Source: Mesorhizobium comanense (GTDB taxonomy: Bacteria > Pseudomonadota > Alphaproteobacteria > Rhizobiales > Rhizobiaceae). Taken from it: 64,000 nt of DNA. This document shows positions 25,207-33,587 of the stretch, one piece after another. The stretch lies in contig NZ_SCNN01000021.1 of assembly GCF_005503535.1 (NCBI RefSeq), positions 1-64,000 on the forward strand, read 5' to 3'. How positions within the stretch are numbered: position 1 is the first letter of the stretch; every line of letters starts with the position of its first letter. The notes below the pieces were generated by a model that did not search any database, had not been told where the DNA came from, and was given only the letters and a program-made list of their open reading frames with translations. The position numbers and the translations under genes are program-made.

Positions 25207-26247
25207 TCAATCCGGCCCGAACCCCGGGCTCGTCGCACTCCCATCATCGAGCTTCGACAGCCACTCCACCAGTGTCGGCCGATACCGCGTCAGGCCCTTG
25301 TAGTTCGCAAGCTCTTCGGGCAGATCGCGGATCACACGGTGCAGGCGCCTTGCCCATTTCGGCTGCGTCACCAGTTCGTCCATCTTGATCAAGTAGCAGC
25401 GGATCGGAAAGACGATGCCGTTGGAGCGCGGCAGCCGCCAGAAGCTTTGCAATTCGACGCGCAGGTGCACCTTGTCGCCGACATTTTCCGGCGTGACGGT
25501 CGCGCGGTCGGGGCCCCATTTGTGATAGTTCTCGGGGCTGGTGTCGAGGCGCGGGTTGATGGTCATCGTCCAGTTGAGCCGCCGTGCCGGCTTGCCCTGC
25601 TGAATGTTGGTCAGGAATTTCAGCGCGCGCGTGAAAATTCCCTTCTCATGCGCGAGCGGCACCGGCGCGTGCCATTCGAAGAAGTTCATGCCGATGTCGA
25701 AGTCGAGGGACCAGTCGGCCTGCGTTGTCACCATACCGGCATCCATCCACAGATTGCCGTCGCGCTGGTCGAGAATGCAGAAATCGCCCTGGCTCTGGCG
25801 GGTGATGTACTCCATCGGCCCGTAGGGCAGCGTCGAGGTGTCGCCGAAGGTGAAGGTGTCGTCGATGCCGAGCGGCCGGTTGATCCAGCGCCAGCGGTCG
25901 CCGTCGCGCGTCAGCGTGAAGTGTTCGGGATAGCCCAGCGCCTGCTGCTCCATCAGGAGCTCCAGCAGGTCCCATCCGGCCAGCGTCATGTGCGGCAGCG
26001 ACTGGCAGCGCAACGGATCCTCGGCCAGCACCAGGGCGCGGTCCTGCATCTCGGCGACATAGTGCTCGTCGACATCGATCAGGTTTTCCAGCACGCTGCC
26101 CTTGGGGCCGACGACATGCGGCTCGATGTTGACCGCGTACATGTAGCTGTCTTCGTGGAACGGGAAGGGAAACCGCCTGATGTGCTCGGGGCTGTTCCTG
26201 AAGGTGAAGTCGTCGCGGAACGTTTCCTTGCGAAAGGTGATGCCCAA
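25207..26247 (-). CDS. dmmC: heme-dependent oxidative N-demethylase (DUF3445), dimethylamine monooxygenase heme subunit
   Basis: The 346-residue protein belongs to the heme-dependent oxidative N-demethylase family (formerly DUF3445), the oxygenase component that converts dimethylamine to methylamine and formaldehyde. Family blocks include MGITFRKETFRDDFTFRNSPEH, EHYVAEMQDRALVLAEDP and INPRLDTSPENYHKWGPDR. It starts at TTG 26247, with AGGAGG five bases upstream and the reductase stop just before; no ATG or GTG fits better. The gene order dmmD-A-B-C makes this dmmC if the letters follow position, but naming of the heme subunit varies. Electrons should come from the reductase encoded immediately upstream. 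Confidence 0.83.
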   Translation of the reverse strand: MGITFRKETFRDDFTFRNSPEHIRRFPFPFHEDSYMYAVNIEPHVVGPKGSVLENLIDVDEHYVAEMQDRALVLAEDPLRCQSLPHMTLAGWDLLELLMEQQALGYPEHFTLTRDGDRWRWINRPLGIDDTFTFGDTSTLPYGPMEYITRQSQGDFCILDQRDGNLWMDAGMVTTQADWSLDFDIGMNFFEWHAPVPLAHEKGIFTRALKFLTNIQQGKPARRLNWTMTINPRLDTSPENYHKWGPDRATVTPENVGDKVHLRVELQSFWRLPRSNGIVFPIRCYLIKMDELVTQPKWARRLHRVIRDLPEELANYKGLTRYRPTLVEWLSKLDDGSATSPGFGPD

Positions 26248-26256
26248 GCTCGCCTC

Positions 26257-27222
26257 CTATCTTTCCAAGACCAGCGATTTGCCCTCGAAGCGCGAAACGC
26301 ACGGCATGATCTTGCAGCCGGACCGATGGTCTTCCTCGCTCAGCCAGTGATCGTTGTGGATGAAGTTGCCATCGTAGGAGATGACATTGGTCTCGCATTG
26401 GCCGCAGACGCCGCCGCGGCAGAGATAGGGCGGATCGACGCCGGCCGCCTCGATCGCCTCGAGCAGGCTCTGCTGCTCGCCGACGCGGATATTCTTGCCG
26501 CTGACAGCCAGCGTCACGTCGAACGGCAGGCCCGGCTGGGGCGCCGCGAAGTGTTCGAAATGCACGGTCTCCTGCGGCCAACCGAGAGCCGAGGCCCGAT
26601 CGCGCACCCAGTTGATCATGCCTGCCGGACCGCAGACATAGAGATGCGTGCCGAGCGGCTGCGAGGAGAGTAGCCGCTCGAGATCGATGCGCTCCCCGCG
26701 GTCGTCATGGTAGAGCCTGACGCGCCTGTCGTAGCGTTCCCGCAGCACATCGGCATAGGTGCCAAGCGACGCGGTGCGGCAGGTGTAGTGCAGTTCGAAA
26801 TTGCCACCCTCCCCCGCCAGCTGCGCGGTCTGCGCCATGAACGGCGTGATGCCGATGCCGCCGGCCAGCATCAGGTGTTTCCTGGCGCGCAGATCGAGCG
26901 AGAACAGGTTGACGGGATAGCTGATCACCATCTCCAGGCCAGGCTTGACGGAGCGGTGCATGAACAGCGAACCGCCGCGGCCGACATCGTCGCGGCGCAC
27001 CGAGATGGTGTATTCGCTGGTGTCGAGCGGCGAGCCCATCAGCGAATAGGGATTGAGCCTGGTGCGCTCGCCGTCGCGCATCTCGACCACGACATGGGCG
27101 CCGCCGGAGAAGGTCGGCAGAAGCTCGCCGTCACGGCGGCGGAAGTGGAAGCGGGTCACCAGTTCGTTGACCGGAACGACATCGCTGACCACGACATCGA
27201 GCTTGGTGGTGCCGGTGCTCAT
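26257..27222 (-). CDS. dmmB: dimethylamine monooxygenase reductase subunit (FMN/2Fe-2S phthalate-dioxygenase-reductase type)
   Basis: The 321-residue electron-transfer flavoprotein has an FMN-binding barrel (LNPYSLMGSPLDTSEYTI, residues about 65-85), an NAD(P)H domain (LAGGIGITPFMAQ and LYVCGPAGMINWV) and a C-terminal plant-type [2Fe-2S] domain (CRGGVCGQCETN with a distal cysteine, giving the C-x4-C-x2-C-x(n)-C pattern). It would feed electrons from a pyridine nucleotide to the heme oxygenase. The ATG at 27222 overlaps the stop of the preceding gene by four bases and has GGAGGAGG upstream. The heme-subunit gene follows nine bases after its stop. Confidence 0.87.
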   Translation of the reverse strand: MSTGTTKLDVVVSDVVPVNELVTRFHFRRRDGELLPTFSGGAHVVVEMRDGERTRLNPYSLMGSPLDTSEYTISVRRDDVGRGGSLFMHRSVKPGLEMVISYPVNLFSLDLRARKHLMLAGGIGITPFMAQTAQLAGEGGNFELHYTCRTASLGTYADVLRERYDRRVRLYHDDRGERIDLERLLSSQPLGTHLYVCGPAGMINWVRDRASALGWPQETVHFEHFAAPQPGLPFDVTLAVSGKNIRVGEQQSLLEAIEAAGVDPPYLCRGGVCGQCETNVISYDGNFIHNDHWLSEEDHRSGCKIMPCVSRFEGKSLVLER

Positions 27223-27815
27223 GGGAAGGCCTCCTCCATGGGAGGAATTTCCGAGCGATCCTCGGCATTGATGCAGACGCCCTGGAAGGCGGCGAGGCGC
27301 CGGGAATAATGATCGCGCACCAGAAGCAGCAGGCCGCAATGCGAACAGGTCGCCGGCTGCGTCGTCACGTTCTCCGTGATGCCCTTGCAGTGCACGCACT
27401 GCATGCGGCGTGCCAGCGAGCCGCGATGCTCGGTCTGCATGGAGGTGTGATCTATGCCGGCTTCGAGCGCCACCTGCATGGCCTGGCCGATGAGCCCCTC
27501 GGTGCCAGAGAGGTACAGGCGAAGGCCCATATGGGCGTTGGTCAGCGTCTGCTTCAGCCTCGGCAGGAGGCTTGCGAAGGACGGTGCCTGATGAAATTGC
27601 GCCGGCTTCAGGGCTTCGAGCGCGGCCACATGTTGACCGTCGGCTCCCGGAATGAAGACGATTTCGGTGCCGTCGAAGAACCCGGCCGGCGCCTTCGCGG
27701 CCATATCGGATATGGCGAGCGCGCCTTCCGCATCGGCGATGAACAGATGATGCGTGCCGGGCTGCGGAGAGAGCGTTCCGTAAATGGGCCGGCTGATGAT
27801 CGTCTTGGCTGCCAT
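27219..27815 (-). CDS. dmmA: dimethylamine monooxygenase small subunit, DmmA-like with a CxxC pair
   Basis: The 198-residue protein has an N-terminal alpha/beta part that resembles a ferredoxin-reductase NAD-binding lobe (about 15-125) and a C-terminal CxxC...CxxC module (CVHCKG and CSHCG, near 140-165) that probably holds a metal or iron site. This matches the DmmA-like family found beside heme N-demethylases. The ATG at 27815 gives MAAKTIISRPIYGTLSPQPG; longer upstream reading runs into the preceding gene in another frame. It is co-transcribed with the reductase and heme subunit. Confidence 0.78.
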   Translation of the reverse strand: MAAKTIISRPIYGTLSPQPGTHHLFIADAEGALAISDMAAKAPAGFFDGTEIVFIPGADGQHVAALEALKPAQFHQAPSFASLLPRLKQTLTNAHMGLRLYLSGTEGLIGQAMQVALEAGIDHTSMQTEHRGSLARRMQCVHCKGITENVTTQPATCSHCGLLLLVRDHYSRRLAAFQGVCINAEDRSEIPPMEEAFP

Positions 27816-27856
27816 TCCTGCTTCGCGCCTTAAAACCTCTCGCTGCTGATGATGCC

Positions 27857-28990
27857 TCAACCCTTGGCGGTGCGCTTGGTTTTCTTCGGGTCGTCGAACG
27901 GCAGCGGCTGCGCCGTCGCCTTGATGGAACCGCTCTTGTTGCGGATTTCCAGCTTGGTGTCCTTGGCGGCGCAGTCGACATCGAGCCGGGCGATGCCCAT
28001 CGATTTCTTGACCAGCGGTGAATACATGGCGCAGGTCACCACACCGACCTTTTTGCCATCGCGGTAGACCGGTGCGCCCTCGTCGGCCGGCTCCTTGCCA
28101 TCGAGCAGCACACCATAGATCTTGAAGCGCTCCTTGCCCTTGAGACGGTAGTGTTCCTCGGCGCCGCGGAAACCGGTCTTGCCGGGACTGACGGTGAAGT
28201 CGAGGCCGAGCTCCCACAACGTGTCGCCGGGGCCTTCATTCTCGAACGGATATTTTTGCGAATTATCGTAGGGATAGAAGAGCAGGTAGCTTTCGACGCG
28301 CAGCATATCGAGCGTTGTGAAGCGGCACGGAATGATGCCGGCGCTCTTGCCCTCGTCGAGGATCCTGTCCCAGATCGTGCCGGCGTCCTGGCCACGGCAG
28401 AAGATTTCGTAACCCCGTTCGCCCGTGTAGCCGGTGCGCGAGATCATGACCGGGAAGCCGAACAACTGCGTCTGCATGTGGTGGAAATAGTTGAGGTCGC
28501 GAATCCCATGCACATGCTTGGCCAGATAGTCGACCGATGTCGGCCCCTGCAGCGACAGGTCGTGCAGATTGTCGTCGAAGCGCAGCGACACGTCACGCCC
28601 GACCGAAGCGCGCTGCAATTCCTCATGGCCGGTGCCGGAGCCGTGCACGACCATCCAGGCATTCGGCCCGGTGCGATACAGGATGCAATCGTCGGTGAAT
28701 TTTCCCGCCTCATTGAGCATGCAGGCATAGGCCGACTTGCCGGGATAGATCTTTTCGACGTCGCGCGTGGTCGCGAGATCGATGAGATGCGAGGCATGCG
28801 GGCCTGTTATGTGAACCTTCTTCAGGCCGGAGACATCCATCAGCCCGGCCTTGGTGCGGATGGCGATGTATTCTTCGTCGGCGTCCTTGTCGTAGGTCCA
28901 GGCGGTGCCCATGCCGCTCCAGTCTTCGAGCTTCGATCCCAGCGCGCGATGGCGATCCGCCAGGGTCGAAAATCTCCAGGATGCCGTCAT
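27857..28990 (-). CDS. dmmD: GcvT-family aminomethyltransferase of the dimethylamine cluster
   Basis: The 377-residue protein has the aminomethyltransferase fold: folate-binding residues in DVSGLKKVHITGP, the conserved block SRTGYTGERGYEIFC and the C-terminal barrel. Homologues sit beside dimethylamine monooxygenase genes as dmmD and are thought to transfer the released formaldehyde to tetrahydrofolate. The ATG at 28990 gives MTASWRFSTLADRHRAL with GGAGG upstream. It is the first gene of the minus-strand operon dmmDABC and is divergent from the small-membrane-protein/permease operon at 29277. Confidence 0.8.
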   Translation of the reverse strand: MTASWRFSTLADRHRALGSKLEDWSGMGTAWTYDKDADEEYIAIRTKAGLMDVSGLKKVHITGPHASHLIDLATTRDVEKIYPGKSAYACMLNEAGKFTDDCILYRTGPNAWMVVHGSGTGHEELQRASVGRDVSLRFDDNLHDLSLQGPTSVDYLAKHVHGIRDLNYFHHMQTQLFGFPVMISRTGYTGERGYEIFCRGQDAGTIWDRILDEGKSAGIIPCRFTTLDMLRVESYLLFYPYDNSQKYPFENEGPGDTLWELGLDFTVSPGKTGFRGAEEHYRLKGKERFKIYGVLLDGKEPADEGAPVYRDGKKVGVVTCAMYSPLVKKSMGIARLDVDCAAKDTKLEIRNKSGSIKATAQPLPFDDPKKTKRTAKG

Positions 28991-29168
28991 CCGATCGTCC
29001 TCCGTCCGATAATCACCGATGTTCCCTGCCCCTTCGCACGATGGCTGGAGCTTTGCGCGAATATTGACCGCAAACACGGCGGAGCCGCAATCCCCTGAAA
29101 GCAAATAATTTCATTGTCAGGCAAATTTCATTCCCGAGCCGAGGCGGTTAACCCGACGTAAATTCGCC

Positions 29169-29197
29169 TTGACAATTTCAGGATTCGGTTTGAATTT
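29169..29197 (+). promoter_or_regulatory. candidate sigma-70-type promoter for the APC permease operon
   Basis: TTGACA at 29169-29174 is followed after 17 bases by GAATTT (or, after 18, AATTTA), within the AT-rich gap between dmmD and the first small membrane gene. Just downstream, TTTCACTCTCTTGAAA at 29208-29223 is an imperfect inverted repeat in the position of a repressor site. Confidence 0.4.
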
Positions 29198-29276
29198 ATG
29201 AAAAAAATTTCACTCTCTTGAAAGAGAACGACGCGCGGTGGATTCGGAGCCGGGCGCCGGAAAAAGGGGAAAACCG

Positions 29277-29564
29277 ATGTCAGACCTGCAGCAGCGCATC
29301 GAGGCGCTGTACCGTTCCGACGTGCGCGGATCCGCGCTCCTGATCATCTGCCTTTGGGCGACGATCCTCTTCGTCCTTTTCATGACATGGCCATACATCC
29401 CGGATGCCGGGATCAAGGCCGTCGTGGCGGTCGCCGCCGCCGCGGTGCTGATCTTCAACACTGCGGCAATCCTGGCGATGGTCAATCACTACAAGGAGGA
29501 CAAGGACTTCATCTACGGGCTCGATATCAAGAACGCCGACGCGTTCCGCAACAGCAAGAGCTGA
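29277..29564 (+). CDS. small two-helix membrane protein of an amine-transporter operon
   Basis: This 95-residue protein has two strong hydrophobic helices (about 20-40, LLIICLWATILFVLFMTWPY, and 46-70, AVVAVAAAAVLIFNTAAILAMV) between charged ends. The C-terminus ends YGLDIKNADAFRNSKS. No family was recognised. The ATG at 29277 has AGGGGAAA upstream. It is first of three short membrane genes placed directly before an APC-type permease, with gaps of 11-15 bp, so it is probably an accessory subunit of that transporter. Confidence 0.8.
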   Translation: MSDLQQRIEALYRSDVRGSALLIICLWATILFVLFMTWPYIPDAGIKAVVAVAAAAVLIFNTAAILAMVNHYKEDKDFIYGLDIKNADAFRNSKS

Positions 29565-29575
29565 GGGTAGCAAGC

Positions 29576-29953
29576 ATGTCCCGTTACACGCCGCCGGAGC
29601 AGAGCAAGACCGGGCAGATTTTCGATATCGTGGTCGTCGTGGTCGCCATCTTCGTGGCGCTGTGGCTGCCGCTGAAGCTCGGTCTCGCGGGTGCCGCGAA
29701 ATCGATCGACGCGCTCGACGCCAAGACCTGGGAAGCGCTCGGCCAGAACCCGACCATGGCCTCGATCTGGGAAAAGCTCGGCTACACGCCCGAGACCGCG
29801 CATGACGTCATCCAGAACCGTTTCCACTATGTGATCGACTGGCCGACGCTGGTTGTCATGGCGGTCGTGCTGATCGGATATTTCGTGTTCCTGTTTCGCG
29901 CGTCCGACCGGGAATACCGCGACGTCATCAACGAAAAGTTCGACGACAAGTAA
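29576..29953 (+). CDS. small membrane protein of the same operon, two membrane segments
   Basis: The 125-residue protein has a hydrophobic helix near residues 17-37 (FDIVVVVVAIFVALWLPLKL) and another near 92-112 (TLVVMAVVLIGYFVFLFRA). A polar middle section (KTWEALGQNPTMASIWEKLGYTPE) should lie in the periplasm or at the membrane surface. No family was recognised. It begins 11 bp after the previous small gene and ends 15 bp before the 53-residue gene, so its translation is likely coupled to both. Confidence 0.8.
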   Translation: MSRYTPPEQSKTGQIFDIVVVVVAIFVALWLPLKLGLAGAAKSIDALDAKTWEALGQNPTMASIWEKLGYTPETAHDVIQNRFHYVIDWPTLVVMAVVLIGYFVFLFRASDREYRDVINEKFDDK

Positions 29954-29968
29954 TCCTGGAGAACGACG

Positions 29969-30130
29969 ATGTGGATGGCACTCTCTTACGCATGCTGGGG
30001 CATCTCGATCGTTCTTGCACTGTGGATGCTCTACGACTGGTTCAAGGTCGATACGACCTATTCCGAGGACGTCCTGACGTCATCACGCGAAGGCGAGCTT
30101 GAAGCCGCTTCCGAAAAACACCGGATCTGA
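29969..30130 (+). CDS. 53-residue single-helix membrane microprotein
   Basis: Reading from ATG 29969 gives MWMALSYACWGISIVLALWM, then LYDWFKVDTTYSEDV and a charged tail ending ASEKHRI, with the stop at 30128. One transmembrane helix (about 3-22) is followed by an acidic cytoplasmic-type tail. CTGGAGAACG provides a ribosome site. It sits 15 bp after one small membrane gene and 14 bp before the APC permease, in the same direction. Because it is short it is easily missed, but spacing and composition support a real gene. Confidence 0.75.
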   Translation: MWMALSYACWGISIVLALWMLYDWFKVDTTYSEDVLTSSREGELEAASEKHRI

Positions 30131-30144
30131 GTGGGGATCGAAGA

Positions 30145-31542
30145 ATGACGGCCGCGGCAGAAACGACAACAATCCACGGTGACAGGGTCTCGCTGCTGCG
30201 TGTGCTCGGTCCTGCCCATGTCTGGGCACTCGGCGTCGGCATCGTGCTTGTCGGCGAATTCACGGGATGGAACTTCTCCGCCGACAAGGGCGGCACATTG
30301 GCGGCCCTTATCGTCTGCTGGGTCGTCGGACTGCTCTACACCTCGGTGGCCATGATCGACTCCGAGGTGACGTCTACGGTTGCCGCCGCTGGCGGCCAAT
30401 ACGCGCAGGCCAAGCATATCGTAGGACCGCTGATGGCCTTCAACGTCGCGCTGTTCCTGGTCTTCGCCTATACGATGCTCGAGGTTTCCGACGCCATTCT
30501 GCTCGGCGACACCATCGTGGCCAAGGCCGGTGTCGACGGGCTTACGCACAATTCCTTCATCGCCGCCACCATCGTGGTGCTGGCCTGGCTCAACTATCGC
30601 GGCGTGCTGATGACGCTGAACGTCAACTTCGTCATCACCGCGATCGCCTATGTTTCCATCATCATCCTGTTCTTCTCGGTCAGCCCGTGGACGCAGGGCG
30701 CGGTCCTGAAGCTGAACGAGTTGGTCACTCCCGGCAACGCCCTGCCCTACGGCTGGATCGGCGTGATCGCGGCCTTCCAGTTCGGCATCTGGTATTATCT
30801 CGGCATCGAGGGCACCACGCAGGCGGCCGAGGAAGTGCGTTCCCCGGCACGCTCCCTGCCCTACGGCACGATGGCCGGCATGATCACGCTGCTCATCGCC
30901 GCCGCCATGACCTGGTATGTCTGCGCATCGTTGATGCCGTGGGAATATCTCGGCATCACCCCCTACCCGCTTTGGGATGCCGGCAAATTGACCGGCAGCC
31001 CGCTGCTCGAAAACCTGCTTTTCGTGGCGACGCTGCTTGCCGCCATCGCTTCGGCCAATGGCTGCATCAACGATGCGGCGCGGGCCTGGTTCTCGCTGGG
31101 CCGCGACCGTTACCTGCCGAGCTGGTTTTCGGCCGTGCACCCGAAGTACCGCACGCCCTACCGCTCCATCCTGTTCCTGCTGCCGATCGCGCTCGCCTTC
31201 GCCTTCATCGCCGACCTCAACCAGGCGATCACCTTCTCGATCCTGTCGGGCGTGCTGCAATACACCTTCATGAGCATCAACATCATGATGTTTCGCAAGA
31301 AATGGCCGCTGGGAACGATCCGTCGCGGCTACACGCACCCGTTCCATCCGCTGCCGGCGATCGTGCTGTTCTGCCTGTGCGTGGTGACCTTCTTCGCCAT
31401 CTTCCTCGGCTTCGGATCCCAGCTGATCGCAATGATCGCCTTCTATTTCCTGATCTCCGTTTGGTTCCACTTCTACCGCTACAAATTCGTGCGGCGTGGC
31501 GATCAGTTCTCGATGCCGTGGCCGAAGCCGCAGGGCTATTGA
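30145..31542 (+). CDS. APC-superfamily permease, probable methylated-amine transporter
   Basis: The 465-residue protein has about twelve membrane helices and the APC pattern near its start (GPAHVWALGVGIVLVGEFTGWN). It resembles the ethanolamine/amino-acid permease branch. Family landmarks include GIEGTTQAAEEVRSPARSLPYGT and NDAARAWFSLGRDRYLPSWFS. Its position between dmmDABC and the mgs-gmaS-mgd cluster points to uptake of monomethylamine, dimethylamine or trimethylamine, but the substrate cannot be read from sequence. Three small membrane proteins are encoded directly upstream in the same operon. Confidence 0.85.
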   Translation: MTAAAETTTIHGDRVSLLRVLGPAHVWALGVGIVLVGEFTGWNFSADKGGTLAALIVCWVVGLLYTSVAMIDSEVTSTVAAAGGQYAQAKHIVGPLMAFNVALFLVFAYTMLEVSDAILLGDTIVAKAGVDGLTHNSFIAATIVVLAWLNYRGVLMTLNVNFVITAIAYVSIIILFFSVSPWTQGAVLKLNELVTPGNALPYGWIGVIAAFQFGIWYYLGIEGTTQAAEEVRSPARSLPYGTMAGMITLLIAAAMTWYVCASLMPWEYLGITPYPLWDAGKLTGSPLLENLLFVATLLAAIASANGCINDAARAWFSLGRDRYLPSWFSAVHPKYRTPYRSILFLLPIALAFAFIADLNQAITFSILSGVLQYTFMSINIMMFRKKWPLGTIRRGYTHPFHPLPAIVLFCLCVVTFFAIFLGFGSQLIAMIAFYFLISVWFHFYRYKFVRRGDQFSMPWPKPQGY

Positions 31543-31586
31543 TGGGAGTAGGCCCGTCCAGATCCTGGGCGGGCCTGGCATAAGAA

Positions 31587-32276
31587 ATGTCCGAGGTGAC
31601 ATCAGCTCTGTTTGCCGGCGCGATTGCCCTGGCCGTCATCCTTCACCTTGCGTGGCTGGCGCGCCGCAGCCGCGGCAGGGTTTCGGCAGCGCTTGCCGCG
31701 GACGAGGCCGGCATCCGCTCCATCATTGCCGACGCAACCAATGTTTCCGACGACACTGCCGGTGTCATCACCTGGGAAGGGACGTGGAACGGCCGTCGCG
31801 TCCAGCTACGCACCATCGTCGACACGCTGGCGACGAGAAAACTCCCGGCGCGCTGGCTCAGCGTTTCGATGATGGAGAAGGTCGCCGTGCCGGCCACATT
31901 CGACATGATGATGCGGCCGGGCTCGCCGACGACATTCTCCAATTTCGACCATCTCGAACACACACTGCCCAAGGCGCCCGGCTTTCCCGCCGAGGCCGTG
32001 CTGCGGACAGACCTCAGGGGCGCGCGCTTTCCACAAGGCCTCATCGCCGACCATCTGGAGCTCTTTTCCGATGGCCGCGCCAAGGAGTTGCTGATCACGC
32101 CCAAGGGCGTCCGGATCGTCTGGCTTCTCGCCGAAGCCGAACGGGCACGCTACGGCGTGTTCAGGCAGGCCGCATTCGGAACCGGCGCCATCGATCCGGC
32201 ATTGATCGCCCGGCTGCTCACGTCCCTCCGCGATCTTCGCGACGCCATCAACCGCAATGAACGGCAGGCAGCATGA
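31587..32276 (+). CDS. uncharacterised membrane-anchored protein
   Basis: The 229-residue protein has one N-terminal membrane helix (about 5-25, TSALFAGAIALAVILHLAWL) and then a soluble domain with mixed alpha/beta character (GVITWEGTWNGRRVQLRTIVDTLATRK and DLRGARFPQGLIADHLELF). I do not recognise a family. It starts 44 bp after the permease and overlaps the next gene by four bases, so it belongs to the same transcription unit between the permease and the N-methylglutamate synthase genes. A role in assembly or sensing at the membrane is only a guess. Confidence 0.72.
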   Translation: MSEVTSALFAGAIALAVILHLAWLARRSRGRVSAALAADEAGIRSIIADATNVSDDTAGVITWEGTWNGRRVQLRTIVDTLATRKLPARWLSVSMMEKVAVPATFDMMMRPGSPTTFSNFDHLEHTLPKAPGFPAEAVLRTDLRGARFPQGLIADHLELFSDGRAKELLITPKGVRIVWLLAEAERARYGVFRQAAFGTGAIDPALIARLLTSLRDLRDAINRNERQAA

Positions 32277-32602
32277 TCGGCTCAACCACCTCGCCCGCGC
32301 CCGCAAGCCCCTACCTTATCCTGGGCGCGGCGATCCTGCTGCCCGGCAGCGGCCACGTCATGCTGGGCGTGCCGACGCGCGGCCTGCAATTCCTTTTCTT
32401 CATCGTCATCCTGGCCTGGGTGACGGCCAGAATCTCGCCGCCGGATGCCAGCTTCGTCGGCCGTCACGCCGGCGGTTTCCTGATCTATGCGCTGTCGATC
32501 CTGGACGCCTACAAGATCGCCCGTATCCGTACCGCCAAATGGGTTCATAATGCCAGGCGACAGGGTGACGATGCGCAGAGCGGCATTGAGCCGCATACGT
32601 AA
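32273..32602 (+). CDS. uncharacterised small membrane protein
   Basis: The 109-residue protein has two or three hydrophobic segments (PYLILGAAILLPGSGHVMLGV, LQFLFFIVILAWVTARI and FLIYALSILDAYKIAR). The start has the PGSGH..LG pattern seen in small DUF-type membrane proteins. Its ATG overlaps the stop of the preceding gene (ATGA), which indicates translational coupling. No function is assigned. An AT-rich promoter-like gap follows before mgsA. Confidence 0.7.
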   Translation: MIGSTTSPAPASPYLILGAAILLPGSGHVMLGVPTRGLQFLFFIVILAWVTARISPPDASFVGRHAGGFLIYALSILDAYKIARIRTAKWVHNARRQGDDAQSGIEPHT

Positions 32603-32686
32603 CCAGAGGAAAATTTTTTTCATACCATTGAATTCAAAGGGCTCATTCGGTACATCATCTCTAGTCACAAACGTCGGGAGGCTGAC

Positions 32687-33583
32687 ATGTGCGGAATCGT
32701 TGGACTTTTCCTCAAGGACAAGACGCTGGAGCCGAAGCTTGGCGCCATGCTGTCGGAGATGCTGGTGTCGCTCAGCGACCGAGGTCCCGACAGTGCCGGC
32801 ATCGCCATCTACGGCTCGCCATCCCGGAACGAGGCCAAGATCACCATTCAGTCGGCGAAGCCGGAGCGCGATTTCCGCGGGCTGGACGCCGAACTCGCCA
32901 AGGCCGTCGGTGCACCGGTGAGCATCGCGGTCAAGTCGACCCATGCGGTGGTCAGGACCACGCCTGACAAGGTCGACGAGGCGCGCGAAGCGCTCCAGTC
33001 GCTGAGGCCCGATGTCCGCATCATGGGCGCCGGCGAGGCGGTCGAGATCTACAAGGAAGTCGGTTTGCCCGAAGCGGTCGTCGATCGCTTCGACCTGCGC
33101 AAGATGACCGGCACGCATGGCATCGGCCACACCCGTATGGCAACCGAATCGGCGGTGACGACGATGGGCGCGCATCCGTTCTCGACCGGCGCCGACCAGT
33201 GCCTGGTGCATAATGGCTCGCTGTCGAACCACAACAATGTGCGGCGCGAGCTGATCCGCGAGGGTATGAAATTCGAGACCGAGAACGATACCGAAGTGGC
33301 GGCCGCCTACCTGTCCTCGCAGATGGCGCACGGCAAGAATCTCGGCGAGGCGCTGGAAGGCACGCTGTCGGACCTCGACGGCTTCTTCACTTTCGTCGTC
33401 GGCACCAAGAACGGCTTTGGCGTGGTGCGCGACCCGATCGCCTGCAAGCCGGCCGTCATGGCCGAGACCGACCAGTACGTCGCCTTCGGCTCGGAGTATC
33501 GCGCGCTGACCAAACTGCCCGGCATCGACAATGCGAGGGTCTGGGAGCCGGAGCCCGCAACAGTATATTTCTGGGAGCATTGA
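32687..33583 (+). CDS. mgsA: N-methylglutamate synthase subunit A (class II glutamine-amidotransferase domain)
   Basis: The 298-residue protein begins MCGIVGLFLKD, placing the N-terminal nucleophile at Cys2, and carries the class II amidotransferase pattern (DRGPDSAG, GIGHTRMATES and VHNGSLSNHNNVRREL). It corresponds to the PurF/GltB-type domain called GlxB in rhizobia and MgsA in methylamine users. With MgsB and MgsC it makes N-methylglutamate from glutamate and methylamine, the methylamine arriving as gamma-glutamylmethylamide or free. It starts a tightly packed set mgsABC-gmaS-mgdABCD, five bases before mgsB. Confidence 0.87.
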   Translation: MCGIVGLFLKDKTLEPKLGAMLSEMLVSLSDRGPDSAGIAIYGSPSRNEAKITIQSAKPERDFRGLDAELAKAVGAPVSIAVKSTHAVVRTTPDKVDEAREALQSLRPDVRIMGAGEAVEIYKEVGLPEAVVDRFDLRKMTGTHGIGHTRMATESAVTTMGAHPFSTGADQCLVHNGSLSNHNNVRRELIREGMKFETENDTEVAAAYLSSQMAHGKNLGEALEGTLSDLDGFFTFVVGTKNGFGVVRDPIACKPAVMAETDQYVAFGSEYRALTKLPGIDNARVWEPEPATVYFWEH

Positions 33584-33587
33584 GTTC

